Assembly (NCBI RefSeq): GCF_019511375.1
Contig: NZ_JAEUAO010000003.1
Span: 682,001 to 746,000 of the forward strand
Source: Rhizobium herbae
GTDB lineage: Bacteria > Pseudomonadota > Alphaproteobacteria > Rhizobiales > Rhizobiaceae
DNA: 64,000 nucleotides
Direction: 5' to 3'
The position numbers and the translations under genes are program-made. This document shows, piece by piece, positions 9,026 through 20,259 of this stretch (positions within the stretch are counted from its first letter, which is position 1; every line of letters begins with the position of its first letter). A model generated the notes under the pieces. That model was not told the DNA's origin. It searched no databases and saw only the letters and a program-made list of their open reading frames with translations.

Positions 9026-9063
9026 CCGCATGGTTGCGCGTCATGCCGCCATGCGGGCTTCTT
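9026..9063 (+). terminator. Probable Rho-independent terminator after DUF992 gene
   Basis: Perfect 8-bp stem CCGCATGG (9026-9033) / CCATGCGG (9049-9056), loop of 15, then GCTTCTTT. It lies 37 nt after the DUF992 stop, between convergent genes. Confidence 0.55.
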
Positions 9064-9083
9064 TGCGCCACGTGCACAACCGC

Positions 9084-9578
9084 CTACTCGTCATGAGTCG
9101 AGCCGGCAGCGCGAAAGCGTTCCTCGAATTCGCGCCGCAGACTGCGCCGTGTCTCTGCCGCACGCAGGCGGCGTTGCCGCATTTCATCGGCCGGCTCATA
9201 GATCGGCACAGTGGTTGGACGCCCTTCCGCATCCACGGCAACCATAGTGAAGTAGCAGGAATTGGTGTGCCGTCGCTCGCCGGTCCGGATATTCTCCGCC
9301 TCGACCCTTATGCCGACTTCCATGGAGGTCCGTCCGGCGTAGTTGATCGAAGCGCGAAAGGTGACGAGCTCGCCGACATGGATCGGCTGGCGAAAGACGA
9401 CCTGATCGACGGACAAAGTCACGGCATATTCCTGCGAATATCGAGACGCACAGGAGTAAGCGACCCGGTCCAAGAGATTGAGCAGCGCCCCGCCATGGAC
9501 CTTGCCGCTGAAATTCGCCATGTCGGGCGTCATCAGTACGACCATCTCGAGTTGGCTCGTGTCGTGACCGTCTTGCAT
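9084..9578 (-). CDS. Hotdog-fold acyl-CoA thioesterase
   Basis: Cytoplasmic acyl-CoA hydrolase of 164 residues in the YciA/BACH group. Recognisable segments are GKVHGGALLNLLDRVAYSCASRY (about 23-45; active-site region), VTLSVDQVVFRQPIHVGELVTF and HTNSCYFTMVAVD. The ATG at 9578 follows GGAGG; the longer open frame upstream is Arg-rich and unlikely to be translated. No operon partner. The chain length preferred cannot be deduced. Confidence 0.85.
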   Translation of the reverse strand: MQDGHDTSQLEMVVLMTPDMANFSGKVHGGALLNLLDRVAYSCASRYSQEYAVTLSVDQVVFRQPIHVGELVTFRASINYAGRTSMEVGIRVEAENIRTGERRHTNSCYFTMVAVDAEGRPTTVPIYEPADEMRQRRLRAAETRRSLRREFEERFRAAGSTHDE

Positions 9579-9735
9579 GCTCAACCTCCAACTCCATTTG
9601 CCACCGCGCCGACCTCTCAGGCACGCTGGGCCCCCAACCGGCATTGGCAATGTAGGCGAGATTGATGATGTCGGATAGGCCGCCAACAACTGTTCGCCTC
9701 GGGGGCAGTGGCCACACTGGCGTCGCTATTCCCGA

Positions 9736-10485
9736 TCAGTCGTTCCGCTCACTCAGCTGGTTATGAACAAAGGCCTTGGCGTCGCCGACCGCAGTCGCCA
9801 AGTCGCCACCGCAGGCCAGCCGCGCCGCAATTGCGCTCGCCAGCATGCAACCGGTCCCGCGCATCGAGACGGCAAGGCGAGGAGCCGCGAAGCCCTGGAT
9901 GGCGCAGCCTGCCTGAACAAGCATATCGACTGATTCCAGGCCGTCGCCATGGCCTCCCTTGACAAGAACGGCTTGCGCCCCTGCGGTAACCAACTCTCGT
10001 GCCTGGGCGATTGCGGCCTCCGGCGGTTCCTCGTTCATCGAACCGGTGAGAAGTGAAAGCTCGGGCAGGTTTGGCGTAATCAGTGCGCATTGGAGGAACA
10101 GCCGATGCAAGGAGGCTGTGGCGTTGGGAGCAAGCAGGATGCCCCCCGATGAGGATGCAAGAACCGGATCGAGCACCACCGGAATATCCGGATGGTCCGT
10201 CAGAACTGAAGCGACGGCGGTAATCGTCGCGGCCGTTGCCAGCATACCGATCTTGATGGCATCGACGTCATTGGCTGTAAGGGCAGCACGCATCTGCTGG
10301 GCGACACGCTCTGGCGGAATGGCATCGACATGTTGAACGCCGTGATGGGTCTGGACGGTGACCGCGGTGACTGCCACAGAGGCCTTCACCCCAAACGCGG
10401 CCAGCGTCTCGATGTCACGGACGATGCCGGCGCCGCCCGAGGAATCCGATCCTGCGACGACAAGCACATGCGACTTCCTCGTCAT
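9736..10485 (-). CDS. thiD: Hydroxymethylpyrimidine kinase / phosphomethylpyrimidine kinase ThiD
   Basis: Phosphorylates HMP and then HMP-P to give HMP-PP, the pyrimidine half of thiamine. It has 249 residues, normal for the short ThiD. Ribokinase-fold motifs: VAGSDSSGGAGIVRDI at 10-25 (substrate site), and VKGGHG then MRGTGCMLASAIAA (anion hole and catalytic region, about 205-220). It is the last gene of the thi operon; its ATG overlaps the thiE stop as ATGA, which suggests translational coupling. Confidence 0.94.
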   Translation of the reverse strand: MTRKSHVLVVAGSDSSGGAGIVRDIETLAAFGVKASVAVTAVTVQTHHGVQHVDAIPPERVAQQMRAALTANDVDAIKIGMLATAATITAVASVLTDHPDIPVVLDPVLASSSGGILLAPNATASLHRLFLQCALITPNLPELSLLTGSMNEEPPEAAIAQARELVTAGAQAVLVKGGHGDGLESVDMLVQAGCAIQGFAAPRLAVSMRGTGCMLASAIAARLACGGDLATAVGDAKAFVHNQLSERND

Positions 10486-11087
10486 CGAAATTGCGCCGTC
10501 CGCTCAATCCACTCTCGCGTGCGTGCTTGCGGATCCGCATTGAGGGTGATGTCGGTGACAACGGCGGCACTGTCGGCTCCATGGGCAAAGACGCTGCCGA
10601 TGCGATCGGCAGTGACCCCGCCGATGGCGACGAGTGGCAGGTTGCCGATACGCACCTTCCAGTCGCGCAGCCTCTCGAGACCCTGCGGTGCCCATGCCAT
10701 TGCCTTGAGGATCGTCGGCCAGACCGGCCCGAGCGCCACGTAGTCCGGCGCCGCTGCCAGCGCCGTCTCGAGCTCCGCCTCGTCATGGGTCGAGAGGCCG
10801 AGCTTCACGCCCGCGCAGCGTATGGCGGCGAGATCAGCGGTTGCCAGATCCTCCTGGCCGAGATGGACGAAATCGCAACCCTCGTCGATCGCCAGCCGCC
10901 AATAGTCGTTGATGATGAGCTGGCAGCCATGCGCCGCGCAGATCGTTTTCGCGCGGCGGATGTTTTGGCGCAATTCCGCCGCGGTGCAATCCTTCTTGCG
11001 CAGCTGAACGAGCTTCACGCCGAGCGGCACCAGGCGCTCGATCCAGTCGGCACTGTCGACGATCAGATAAAAGGGATCAAGCTTCAT
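10482..11087 (-). CDS. thiE: Thiamine-phosphate synthase ThiE
   Basis: Joins HMP-PP to the thiazole phosphate to make thiamine monophosphate. It has 201 residues. Family signatures are [50 protein letters not shown] and [11 protein letters not shown]. The start ATG at 11087 overlaps the thiG stop (ATGA). The open frame continues upstream of this ATG in Arg-rich sequence that lies inside thiG, so a longer start is rejected. Confidence 0.93.
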   Translation of the reverse strand: MKLDPFYLIVDSADWIERLVPLGVKLVQLRKKDCTAAELRQNIRRAKTICAAHGCQLIINDYWRLAIDEGCDFVHLGQEDLATADLAAIRCAGVKLGLSTHDEAELETALAAAPDYVALGPVWPTILKAMAWAPQGLERLRDWKVRIGNLPLVAIGGVTADRIGSVFAHGADSAAVVTDITLNADPQARTREWIERTAQFR

Positions 11088-11857
11088 GAAAACACCGCCT
11101 TGCCGATGACCGGTGTCGAGGGCACCGCCATGTCGCGCGGCTCGAGCATGCCGGCTCGAAAAGCAATGTGACCTGCTTCGATCGCGCCGGTAAACGCCGC
11201 AGCCATCGCCGCCGGATCGGCAGCACCGGCAACGGCGGTGTTCAGCAGCACCGCATCGTAACCGAGCTCCATGACGATAGCGGCGTGGGATGGCCGCCCG
11301 ATGCCGGCGTCGACGATCAGCGGGACATCCGGAAAATGCGCACGCATGCTGCGCAACGCCGGCAGGTTGACCGGCCCCATGGCCGAACCGATCGGCGCGC
11401 ACCAGGGCATCAGCACTTGGCATCCCGCTTCCATGAGGTGTTCCGCCACCACGAGGTCATCGGTCGTATAGGGAAAAACCTTGAACCCTTCGCCGCTCAG
11501 GATGCGGGCCGCCTCGACCAACGCGAACACGTCGGGTTGCAGCGTGTCGTGGTTGCCGATCACTTCCAGCTTGATCCAGTCCGTGGCAAACACCTCGCGG
11601 GCCATCTTCGCCGTCAGCACCGCTTCTGCGACAGTGTGGCATCCCGCGGTGTTGGGCAGAACCCTGACGCCAAGCGTTCGGATCAGCTCGAAGAAGGCGC
11701 CGCCCGCGCGGCTGCCCGCCATTTCGCGGCGAAGCGACACAGTGACGATGTCGGTCTTTGAAGCATGCACCGCCTCGGCGAGGATGGCCGGCGAGGGGTA
11801 GCGCGCCGTTCCCAGCAGCAGGCGAGAGGCAACGACGTGTCCGTAAAGCTCAAGCAC
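11084..11857 (-). CDS. thiG: Thiazole synthase ThiG
   Basis: Forms the thiazole phosphate ring from deoxyxylulose 5-phosphate, dehydroglycine and ThiS-thiocarboxylate. It has 257 residues. Family motifs include [49 protein letters not shown] and [15 protein letters not shown] 11857 is chosen: AGGGAGG lies 6 nt upstream and homologues start at this residue (xLELYG). TTG 11863, overlapping the thiS stop, is an alternative. The family motif LMPWGAPIGS reads [10 protein letters not shown] here. Confidence 0.93.
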   Translation of the reverse strand: MLELYGHVVASRLLLGTARYPSPAILAEAVHASKTDIVTVSLRREMAGSRAGGAFFELIRTLGVRVLPNTAGCHTVAEAVLTAKMAREVFATDWIKLEVIGNHDTLQPDVFALVEAARILSGEGFKVFPYTTDDLVVAEHLMEAGCQVLMPWCAPIGSAMGPVNLPALRSMRAHFPDVPLIVDAGIGRPSHAAIVMELGYDAVLLNTAVAGAADPAAMAAAFTGAIEAGHIAFRAGMLEPRDMAVPSTPVIGKAVFS

Positions 11858-11859
11858 CG

Positions 11860-12057
11860 TCAACCTCCCTGCATGGGAGAGAGGATTTCGATGCGGTCGC
11901 GGTCGGAAAGGGTAAAAACCGAGCGATCCTCGCGATGGATCAGTTCCCCATTGACGGCTGTCGCCAGCCACTCGCCCTCGTATTCAAGCGAGACGAGAAG
12001 GTCCGAAAGGACGGAGATATCCGTATAGTGGTCTTCGCCGTTGATTGTCAGTTTCAT
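11860..12057 (-). CDS. thiS: Sulfur carrier protein ThiS
   Basis: Ubiquitin-like sulfur carrier of 65 residues ending in the essential Gly-Gly, which is converted to a thiocarboxylate and donates sulfur to ThiG. Its ATG overlaps the thiO stop (ATGA), and its stop overlaps the ribosome region of thiG. Size and order (thiO-thiS-thiG) match rhizobial thi operons. Confidence 0.93.
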   Translation of the reverse strand: MKLTINGEDHYTDISVLSDLLVSLEYEGEWLATAVNGELIHREDRSVFTLSDRDRIEILSPMQGG

Positions 12058-13106
12058 CGGCCAGCTCCGATCTGAAGTGGAATGACGTTGCGTTCGGAAG
12101 GGTCACGCGAGCTTGGGCGAACCAAAGACTGTTGCCCGTTGTCAGCTTGCATGCCGAAGATGCGGGTTGCGGCGTCCTTCGCCATTGACGGAGCGAGCAG
12201 AAACCCGTGGCGGTAAAAGCCGTTGAGGCGGATGGCGCCTCCATCGACCGAGAGGCGTGGCAGATTGTCCGGGTAGGCAGGGCGCACGCCGGCGCCGGTT
12301 TCGATCACGCGCGCCTCTCCGAAGGTCGGATGAACCGTATAGGCGGCGTTTAGAAGCTCCATCAGCGACCGGGCACTCACCGGTCCCGCATCGTCACTCT
12401 CGATCATGGTAGCGCCGATCATGAAACGGCCATCGCCGCGCGGAACGACATAGAGCGGGATGCGCGGATGCAGCAGCCGGACTGGGCGCGAAAGGCTCAG
12501 ATCGGGCGTTTCCAGCATCAGCATCTCGCCGCGCACGCCGCGCAGTTCCGCCGCTTGGCCGATTGCGTTTGCCCCGGTGCAATCCACGACACGATCGAAC
12601 CCGGCCTCCGGAAAATCCGGCCCGGCGCCGAGATGAAAACGTACGCCGCTCGCCTGCAGCGTGCCGTAGAGAGCCATTATTGCACGACGGGGATCGAGAT
12701 GCGCCTCGTTCTGGAAATGCAGCGCCTTTCGGAACCGCCCGGCGAGATCCGGTTCCAGGGAGGCGATGTCATCCGCATCCAGCCAGTCGCAGCCGGACGT
12801 GCGGGCCGCGAAGCGGGCAAGCTCGCCGGTGTCGCGCTGCGGCGCGACGACCAGTGTGCCTTTGCAGGTCACGTGGCCGGGCAGGACTGTGTGCCACCAG
12901 TCGGCAGCCTCGCGTCCGAGCGCTAGTACGGTGTCGGGTGCACTTTCGCTTTCGCACCAGGGCGCCAGCATGCCGCCGGCAAACCAGGTGGCGCCGCCGC
13001 CGACGTGGCGTGCGATCTCCGCCACCTCGACGGCGGCGCCTCTCGCCGTCAACTCATGGGCGAGCGTGAGACCGGCAACGCCGGCCCCCTTGATCAGGAC
13101 GCGCAT
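12054..13106 (-). CDS. thiO: Glycine oxidase ThiO
   Basis: FAD-dependent enzyme that oxidises glycine to the imine (dehydroglycine) used by ThiG. It has 350 residues. The FAD dinucleotide motif GAGVAGLTLAHELTARG is at the N-terminus, and FYRHGFLLAPSMA near residue 305-318 is the C-terminal FAD/substrate segment. About 30 residues follow (NGQQSLVRPSSRDPSERN), an extension beyond the usual length. ATG 13106 is preferred with AGGAG 7 nt upstream; a GTG two codons earlier overlaps the thiC stop. Confidence 0.92.
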   Translation of the reverse strand: MRVLIKGAGVAGLTLAHELTARGAAVEVAEIARHVGGGATWFAGGMLAPWCESESAPDTVLALGREAADWWHTVLPGHVTCKGTLVVAPQRDTGELARFAARTSGCDWLDADDIASLEPDLAGRFRKALHFQNEAHLDPRRAIMALYGTLQASGVRFHLGAGPDFPEAGFDRVVDCTGANAIGQAAELRGVRGEMLMLETPDLSLSRPVRLLHPRIPLYVVPRGDGRFMIGATMIESDDAGPVSARSLMELLNAAYTVHPTFGEARVIETGAGVRPAYPDNLPRLSVDGGAIRLNGFYRHGFLLAPSMAKDAATRIFGMQADNGQQSLVRPSSRDPSERNVIPLQIGAGR

Positions 13107-13108
13107 GA

Positions 13109-14980
<1,872 letters not shown>

Positions 14981-15056
14981 TCATCAAAGCCGGAATGATG
15001 AAAAGACGCCGACGCGAGTCCACAAATGGAATTCGAGCCGCAACAGCGCTTGCACC

Positions 15057-15170
15057 GTCCCTACGCCAGTATGAACTGGATCAGGTTCAACGGGTCACTG
15101 CGCTCTTGAGGGCGGCAAGGCCGCCTGTCACGCCAGCAGTATCTCAGCCCCTTGTCGGGACCCCCCTGGT
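15057..15170 (-). promoter_or_regulatory. TPP riboswitch (THI element)
   Basis: The minus strand carries the conserved aptamer core: GGGGCTGAGATACTGC, then GGCGTGAC, a variable stem, then GACCCGTTGAACCTGATC and CAGTTCATACTGGCGTAGGG. These are the pyrimidine- and pyrophosphate-sensing loops of the thi-box. Located 113 nt upstream of thiC and on the same strand. Confidence 0.96.
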
Positions 15171-15328
15171 GAATGCAGCAAGTAAGGCATGGTTCAGGAC
15201 GGCCCGTCAAGGCCTTGTTGGCGCGACGGGCGCGATGGGGCTGAAGCGGCGGCGGCTGCGCCTGCACGGCAAGCTGTAAAGATTTTCAACGATTTCAGTC
15301 TTTGTCTCGACAGCGCGGCTGTGGCAAA

Positions 15329-15338
15329 TTATCTATAA
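15329..15338 (+). promoter_or_regulatory. BioR box upstream of bioR
   Basis: TTATCTATAA, the reverse complement of the known BioR recognition sequence TTATAGATAA. It ends only 3 nt before the bioR ATG and occupies the place of a ribosome site, so BioR should repress itself. Confidence 0.85.
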
Positions 15339-15341
15339 AAA

Positions 15342-16010
15342 ATGACCTCGACGCACGAAGACACCATCGCCAGCCGTATCAGCCGCATCCTTGCCGACAG
15401 GATCGTGACGGGGGAGCTCGATCCGGGCACGAAATTGCGCCAAGATCATATCGCCGAGGAGTTCGGAACAAGCCATGTGCCGGTGCGCGAAGCCTTTCGC
15501 CGGCTGGAGGCGCAGGGCTTGGCGGTCAGCGAGCCGCGCCGCGGCGTTAGGGTCGCGTCCTTCGATCTCAAGGAAGTCCGCGAGGTAGCACAGATGCGGG
15601 CGGCGCTGGAAGTCCTGGCGCTTCGGCACGCTGCGCCGCACCTGACGCCGTCGATCCTCGATCAGGCGGAGGAAGCGACGGTCGCCGGCGACAACTCCCG
15701 CGACGTTCGGTCCTGGGAAGAGGCCAACCGGCGCTTTCACAGCCTGATTCTGGCACCTTGCGGCATGCCCCGCCTCCTGACTTCGATCAACGATCTGCAT
15801 GCCGCCAGCGCGCGTTTTCTGTTTGCAAGCTGGCGTTCGGAATGGGAAGTGCGCACCGATCACGACCATCGTGCGATCCTGACGTTTCTGCGCCAAGGCA
15901 ACATCGAAAATGCCGCTGCCGTCCTTGAGCGCCACGTGCAGTGGATCGGCCAAAAACCCGTCCGGAATGCCTCCGGAACGACGCGCGAGGCTTTCGCGAT
16001 CGTTGGCTGA
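15342..16010 (+). CDS. bioR: Biotin operon regulator BioR (GntR/FadR family)
   Basis: Repressor of biotin synthesis in alphaproteobacteria that lack a DNA-binding BirA. It has 222 residues: an N-terminal winged helix-turn-helix (about 10-72; HIAEEFGTSHVPVREAFRRLEAQGL) and a C-terminal helical FCD-type domain (about 80-210). A BioR box lies 3 nt before the ATG and others lie upstream of bioB, which together identify it. No Shine-Dalgarno is visible because the box occupies that place; a leaderless or weakly initiated message is possible. It is transcribed toward bioB, about 200 nt apart. Confidence 0.92.
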   Translation: MTSTHEDTIASRISRILADRIVTGELDPGTKLRQDHIAEEFGTSHVPVREAFRRLEAQGLAVSEPRRGVRVASFDLKEVREVAQMRAALEVLALRHAAPHLTPSILDQAEEATVAGDNSRDVRSWEEANRRFHSLILAPCGMPRLLTSINDLHAASARFLFASWRSEWEVRTDHDHRAILTFLRQGNIENAAAVLERHVQWIGQKPVRNASGTTREAFAIVG

Positions 16011-16148
16011 CCGCCCGCCGACCGGTGCCTGTCTGTCAGCTTCTTGCCTGACATCCACCCACCAGCGCAGTCCGTGAAATCTTCTTTTGATTGCAATCTT
16101 ATAGCTGCTCAACGAAAGGGCGCTTGCGTTCGATCGCGCTGCAATAAA

Positions 16149-16177
16149 TTATAGATAATATTCGCTCTTATCTATAC
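16149..16177 (+). promoter_or_regulatory. Tandem BioR boxes upstream of bioB
   Basis: TTATAGATAA at 16149-16158 is a perfect BioR box. A second copy in inverted orientation, TTATCTATAC at 16168-16177, matches 9 of 10 bases. The centres are 19 bp apart, about two helical turns, so two dimers could bind the same face. They lie 42-70 nt before the bioB ATG. Confidence 0.88.
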
Positions 16178-16218
16178 GGGGATTTGTAGTCAGTCGCATC
16201 GAAGGGAGCCGATTGAGA

Positions 16219-17223
16219 ATGTTGCACGAAAACACAGCCGAAAACCGCGCGGAGGCGCCTAAGAGTGCGCTAGAGAAATGCACGTCACTCGCGCAGGCCA
16301 AAGTTATCTATAATTTGCCGTTCAATGATCTGCTGTATCGCGCCCAAACCGTTCATCGCGCCAATTTCGATCCCAATGCCGTGCAGTTGAGCCGGCTTTT
16401 GTCGATAAAGACGGGCGGCTGTGCCGAGGATTGCGGCTATTGCAGCCAGTCGGCCCATTCGCCGACCGGTCTCAAGGCTTCCAAGCTGATGATGGTCGAA
16501 AAGGTCGTCGCCGAAGCGCGCAAGGCGAAGGCTGAGGGTGCGACCCGCTATTGCATGGGCGCTGCATGGCGTAGTCCGAAGGACCGCGACATGGAAACGC
16601 TCGTTGCCATGGTCGGAGGCGTCAAGGCGCTTGGAATGGAGACCTGCATGACACTCGGCATGCTGTCGCCCGCCCAGGCCGGCGAACTGGCCAAGGCCGG
16701 CCTCGACTACTACAACCACAATATCGATACGTCGGAAGAATTCTACTCCGAAATCATCACCACACGCACCTTTGCCGACAGGCTGGAGACCCTGTCGAAC
16801 GTGCGCGAAGCGGGCATGAAGGTCTGCGCCGGTGGCATTCTCGGCATGGGCGAAACGACCGACGACCGCATCTCCATGCTGGTAACGCTCGCCAATCTCC
16901 AGCCTGCGCCCGAGAGCGTGCCGATCAACATGCTGATTCCCATACCCGGTTCGCGGCTGGCCGACGCGGATCCGGTCGATCCGATCGAATTCGTCAGAAC
17001 CATCGCGCTCGCCCGCATCCTTATGCCGTCCACGCACGTCCGCCTGTCGGCCGGGCGCACCCAGATGAGCGACGAAATGCAGGCGCTCTGTTTCTTCGCC
17101 GGCGCCAATTCGATCTTTGCCGGCGATACACTGCTCACCACCGAGAACCCGGGCGAGGATCACGATATGGCGCTGTTCCGCCGTCTTGGTCTGAAGCCCA
17201 TGGAACTGGAGCCCGCTGAATGA
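16219..17223 (+). CDS. bioB: Biotin synthase BioB
   Basis: Radical-SAM enzyme that inserts sulfur into dethiobiotin. It has 334 residues. The SAM-cluster motif is [13 protein letters not shown] (C-x3-C-x2-C, near residues 71-78). Further family segments are [12 protein letters not shown] and [11 protein letters not shown]; the C-terminal LSAGRTQM carries the Arg of the [2Fe-2S] site. ATG 16219 has GGGAG 10 nt upstream; TTG 16213 is an alternative. It is first in bioBFDAZ. A perfect BioR box lies inside its coding region at 16304-16313. Confidence 0.97.
   Translation: MLHENTAENRAEAPKSALEKCTSLAQAKVIYNLPFNDLLYRAQTVHRANFDPNAVQLSRLLSIKTGGCAEDCGYCSQSAHSPTGLKASKLMMVEKVVAEARKAKAEGATRYCMGAAWRSPKDRDMETLVAMVGGVKALGMETCMTLGMLSPAQAGELAKAGLDYYNHNIDTSEEFYSEIITTRTFADRLETLSNVREAGMKVCAGGILGMGETTDDRISMLVTLANLQPAPESVPINMLIPIPGSRLADADPVDPIEFVRTIALARILMPSTHVRLSAGRTQMSDEMQALCFFAGANSIFAGDTLLTTENPGEDHDMALFRRLGLKPMELEPAE
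16304..16313 (+). promoter_or_regulatory. BioR box inside the bioB coding region
   Basis: TTATCTATAA, a perfect 10-base match to the BioR box, about 85 nt into bioB (codons for Val-Ile-Tyr-Asn). It is 127 nt downstream of the tandem promoter boxes, so it could act as an auxiliary or roadblock site. The match is seen directly; function is inference. Confidence 0.5.
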
Positions 17224-18365
17224 CGCCGACGCGGCTCGCGCGCTATGAAGCGACGCTGGCGGGGCTGGAGCGCCGTGAGCGGCTTCGGACGCTGATGGTG
17301 CGGGACGGCGTCGATTTCAGCTCGAACGATTACCTCGGCTTTGCCGGTTCGACGCGGCTGGCAACGGCGATCACGGCAGCCCTTCAGCGTGGTGTACCCG
17401 TTGGTGCGGGCGGCTCGCGGCTGTTGCGCGGCAACCACCCGGAGCATGAAGCGCTGGAGGCGGAGGCCGCTGCCTTTTTTGAGGCCGAGCGCGTCCTCTA
17501 CTTCAGCACCGGCTTTGCCGCCAATGCCGCGCTTTTTTCAACCCTACCGCAGCGCGGCGATCTGATCGTGCATGACGCGCTGGTGCATGCCAGTGCGCAC
17601 GAGGGGATGCAGGCGAGCCGGGCACAGGCGGTGGCGGCAGCGCACAACGATGTCGCGGCGTTCGAAGAGGCGATCACCCGCTGGCGGCAGGGCGGCGGCA
17701 CCGGCCATCCGTGGATCGCGGTCGAAAGCCTCTATTCGATGGACGGCGACCGGGCACCGCTCGCAGCACTTGCAGCCCTTGCCGAACGCCATGCCGGCTT
17801 TCTGGTGATCGACGAGGCGCATGCGACGGGCGTCTTCGGTGCCGGCGGTCGTGGTCTCGCCGCCGAGTTGGAGAACCGGAGGAATGTGATCGTGCTGCAC
17901 ACCTGCGGCAAGGCGCTCGGGGTTTCCGGCGCACTGCTCGGTGCAAGCGCGGCGCTGTGCGACTATCTGGTCAACCGGGCGCGTGGTTTCATCTATTCGA
18001 CCGCGCCGTCGCCGCTGATGGCGGCTGCCGTGCGCGAAGCCCTGCGCATGCTCGTGGATGAGCCAAAACGGCGCGCGGACTTCGACGCCTTGCGCAACTT
18101 TGCCAACAGGGAACTTGCCGACAAGCTCGGGATGGCGGGCAGCGGCTCGCAGATCCTGCCCGTGATCGTCGGCGACAACGGGCGGGCGATCCGTATCGCC
18201 GCGCGCATGCGGGCCGAAGGCTTCGACATCCGCGCCATTCGCCCGCCGACCGTTCCCGAAGGCACAGCACGGCTGAGGATCGCGATCACGCTCAACGTTG
18301 ATGAGAGCGTCATCAGCCGCATGTTCGTGCGACTGGCGGCCATCATGGCGGAGGAGACGTCGTGA
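17220..18365 (+). CDS. bioF: 8-amino-7-oxononanoate synthase BioF
   Basis: PLP enzyme that condenses pimeloyl-ACP (or -CoA) with alanine. It has 381 residues. Signatures: [32 protein letters not shown], the PLP region [16 protein letters not shown], and the Schiff-base lysine in [12 protein letters not shown] (about residue 230). The ATG overlaps the bioB stop (ATGA). Confidence 0.96.
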   Translation: MTPTRLARYEATLAGLERRERLRTLMVRDGVDFSSNDYLGFAGSTRLATAITAALQRGVPVGAGGSRLLRGNHPEHEALEAEAAAFFEAERVLYFSTGFAANAALFSTLPQRGDLIVHDALVHASAHEGMQASRAQAVAAAHNDVAAFEEAITRWRQGGGTGHPWIAVESLYSMDGDRAPLAALAALAERHAGFLVIDEAHATGVFGAGGRGLAAELENRRNVIVLHTCGKALGVSGALLGASAALCDYLVNRARGFIYSTAPSPLMAAAVREALRMLVDEPKRRADFDALRNFANRELADKLGMAGSGSQILPVIVGDNGRAIRIAARMRAEGFDIRAIRPPTVPEGTARLRIAITLNVDESVISRMFVRLAAIMAEETS

Positions 18366-18997
18366 TGCGTTTCGTCGTGACCGGCACGGACACCGGCATC
18401 GGCAAGACCGTGTTTTCCGCCGCGCTGACTGCGGCACTCGGCGGCGCTTACTGGAAGCCGGTGCAGTCGGGGCTCGAGGAAGAAACGGACAGCCAGACCG
18501 TCAGCCGGTTGGGCTGCCTGCCGCCGGAACGCATTCTGCCGGAAGCCTATCGGCTCAGAACCCCCGCGTCGCCGCATCTCGCTGCGCGCCTCGACGAGGT
18601 CGAGATCGCACCCGAGACCCTGACGCCGCCACTGACCGACACGCCGCTCGTCATCGAAGGGGCCGGAGGTCTTTTGGTGCCGTTGACGGAAAACCACGTG
18701 TTCGCCGATGTCTTTGCGCGCTGGCGCATCCCCGTGATCCTCTGCGCGCGCACGGGGCTCGGCACGATCAATCACACGCTGCTGTCGCTCGAAGCGCTGC
18801 GCAACAGGTCCATCCCCATTTTCGGCGTGGCGTTTATCGGCGACGAGGAAGCAGAAACGCAACGGATTGTTGGCGCGATGGGGCAAGTGCCGATTCTCGG
18901 GCGTCTGCCGCCCCTTGACCCGCTGACGCCGGCGCGTTTGGAACACACCTTTCGCGACCATTTCCCACTTTCTTCCTTTCAGGAGAGGACGGCATGA
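18365..18997 (+). CDS. bioD: Dethiobiotin synthetase BioD
   Basis: ATP-dependent carboxylase that closes the ureido ring of dethiobiotin. It has 210 residues. The P-loop [15 protein letters not shown] is at the N-terminus, with WKPVQSG and [11 protein letters not shown] as the substrate and magnesium regions. The start codon shares a base with the bioF stop; a GTG one codon earlier is the alternative. GGAG of the bioF end serves as ribosome site. Confidence 0.95.
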   Translation: MRFVVTGTDTGIGKTVFSAALTAALGGAYWKPVQSGLEEETDSQTVSRLGCLPPERILPEAYRLRTPASPHLAARLDEVEIAPETLTPPLTDTPLVIEGAGGLLVPLTENHVFADVFARWRIPVILCARTGLGTINHTLLSLEALRNRSIPIFGVAFIGDEEAETQRIVGAMGQVPILGRLPPLDPLTPARLEHTFRDHFPLSSFQERTA

Positions 18998-20259
18998 CCT
19001 CACCCGTCTGGCACCCCTTCACCCAGCATGCGCTAGAACCGTCGATGAAGCGCGTCATACAAACGGACGGCGCGTGCATGGTCGATGAGGACGGCTCGCG
19101 CATCCTCGATGCGATTTCTTCCTGGTGGGTCATTACCCACGGCCACCGTCATCCCGCGATCATGAAGGCGATCCAGACGGCATGTGAGACCTACGACCAG
19201 ATCATCTTCGCTGAATACACCCATGAACCGGCCGAGGAACTGGCGCGGGGCCTGATCGAGATCGCACCGGCCGGGCTCACGCATGTCTTTTATTCCGACA
19301 GCGGCTCGACCTCGGTCGAAGTCGCGCTGAAAATGGCGCTCGGCTTCTTCCACAATTCCGGCGCGCCGCGCGGCCGCATCTGCGTCATGGAGGACGGCTA
19401 TCACGGCGATACGATCGGCACGATGTCGGCAGGCGAACGCGGCGTCTTCAACGCGGCCTACGAGCCGCTGCTGTTCGGCGTCGACCGGCTGCCGTTTCCG
19501 GTGACCGGCCGGGAGCAGGCGACGTTCGATGCCTTCGAGCGTTTCTGCGCGACAGGCCATGTGGCGGCGTTGTTGATCGAGCCGCTTGTTCTCGGCGCCG
19601 GCGGCATGCGCATCTATCCGGCCTCTGTCCTCACTGAGTTGAAGCGGATCGCTGAGAGGCATGGCGCCCTGATGATCGCCGACGAGGTGATGACCGGCTG
19701 GGGGCGCACGGGCAGCCTGTTCGCTTGCGAACAGGCCAGTGTGATGCCCGATATCCTCTGCACGTCCAAGGGCCTGACCGGCGGCAGCCTGCCGCTTGCC
19801 GCGACGCTCTGCACCGCCGAAATATTCGAAGCGCATCTGTCTGCGGACCGTCGCCGGACGTTCTTCCATTCGAGCTCCTACACCGCCAATCCGATTGCCT
19901 GCGCGGCCGCCGTCGCTAATCTTGCCGTGTGGAAGGACGAGCCGGTGCGCGAGCGCATCGGCTCGCTAGTGGGCATGCAACAGGAGCGGCTTGCCCGTTT
20001 CCAGGAGGATCTGCGCTTCGCCAATATTCGGCAGGCGGGCACGATCACGGCTCTCGATCTGCGCGTCCCGGCAGGCGGCTATCTGTCGGATGTCGGTCCG
20101 CGGCTCAGGGCCTTCTTTCGCGAGCGAAAACTGCTGATCCGGCCGCTGGGAAACGTCATCTACCTGATGCCACCTTATTGTGTCACAGCCGCCGAACTCG
20201 ACCTGGCCTATGACGCCATCGACGAAGCGGCGGTGTATTTCGCGGCGGGGCGGCTTTGA
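18994..20259 (+). CDS. bioA: Adenosylmethionine-8-amino-7-oxononanoate aminotransferase BioA
   Basis: PLP aminotransferase that uses S-adenosylmethionine as amino donor to make 7,8-diaminopelargonate. It has 421 residues. Features: opening [38 protein letters not shown], Asp of [13 protein letters not shown], and Schiff-base lysine in [14 protein letters not shown] (about residue 255). The ATG overlaps the bioD stop (ATGA). Confidence 0.96.
   Translation: MTSPVWHPFTQHALEPSMKRVIQTDGACMVDEDGSRILDAISSWWVITHGHRHPAIMKAIQTACETYDQIIFAEYTHEPAEELARGLIEIAPAGLTHVFYSDSGSTSVEVALKMALGFFHNSGAPRGRICVMEDGYHGDTIGTMSAGERGVFNAAYEPLLFGVDRLPFPVTGREQATFDAFERFCATGHVAALLIEPLVLGAGGMRIYPASVLTELKRIAERHGALMIADEVMTGWGRTGSLFACEQASVMPDILCTSKGLTGGSLPLAATLCTAEIFEAHLSADRRRTFFHSSSYTANPIACAAAVANLAVWKDEPVRERIGSLVGMQQERLARFQEDLRFANIRQAGTITALDLRVPAGGYLSDVGPRLRAFFRERKLLIRPLGNVIYLMPPYCVTAAELDLAYDAIDEAAVYFAAGRL

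Noticed and set aside
10482-11423. Longer form of ThiE starting inside thiG
   Set aside because: The added 112 residues are Arg/Gly/His-rich shadow of thiG; the ATGA overlap at 11087 gives the normal ThiE length.
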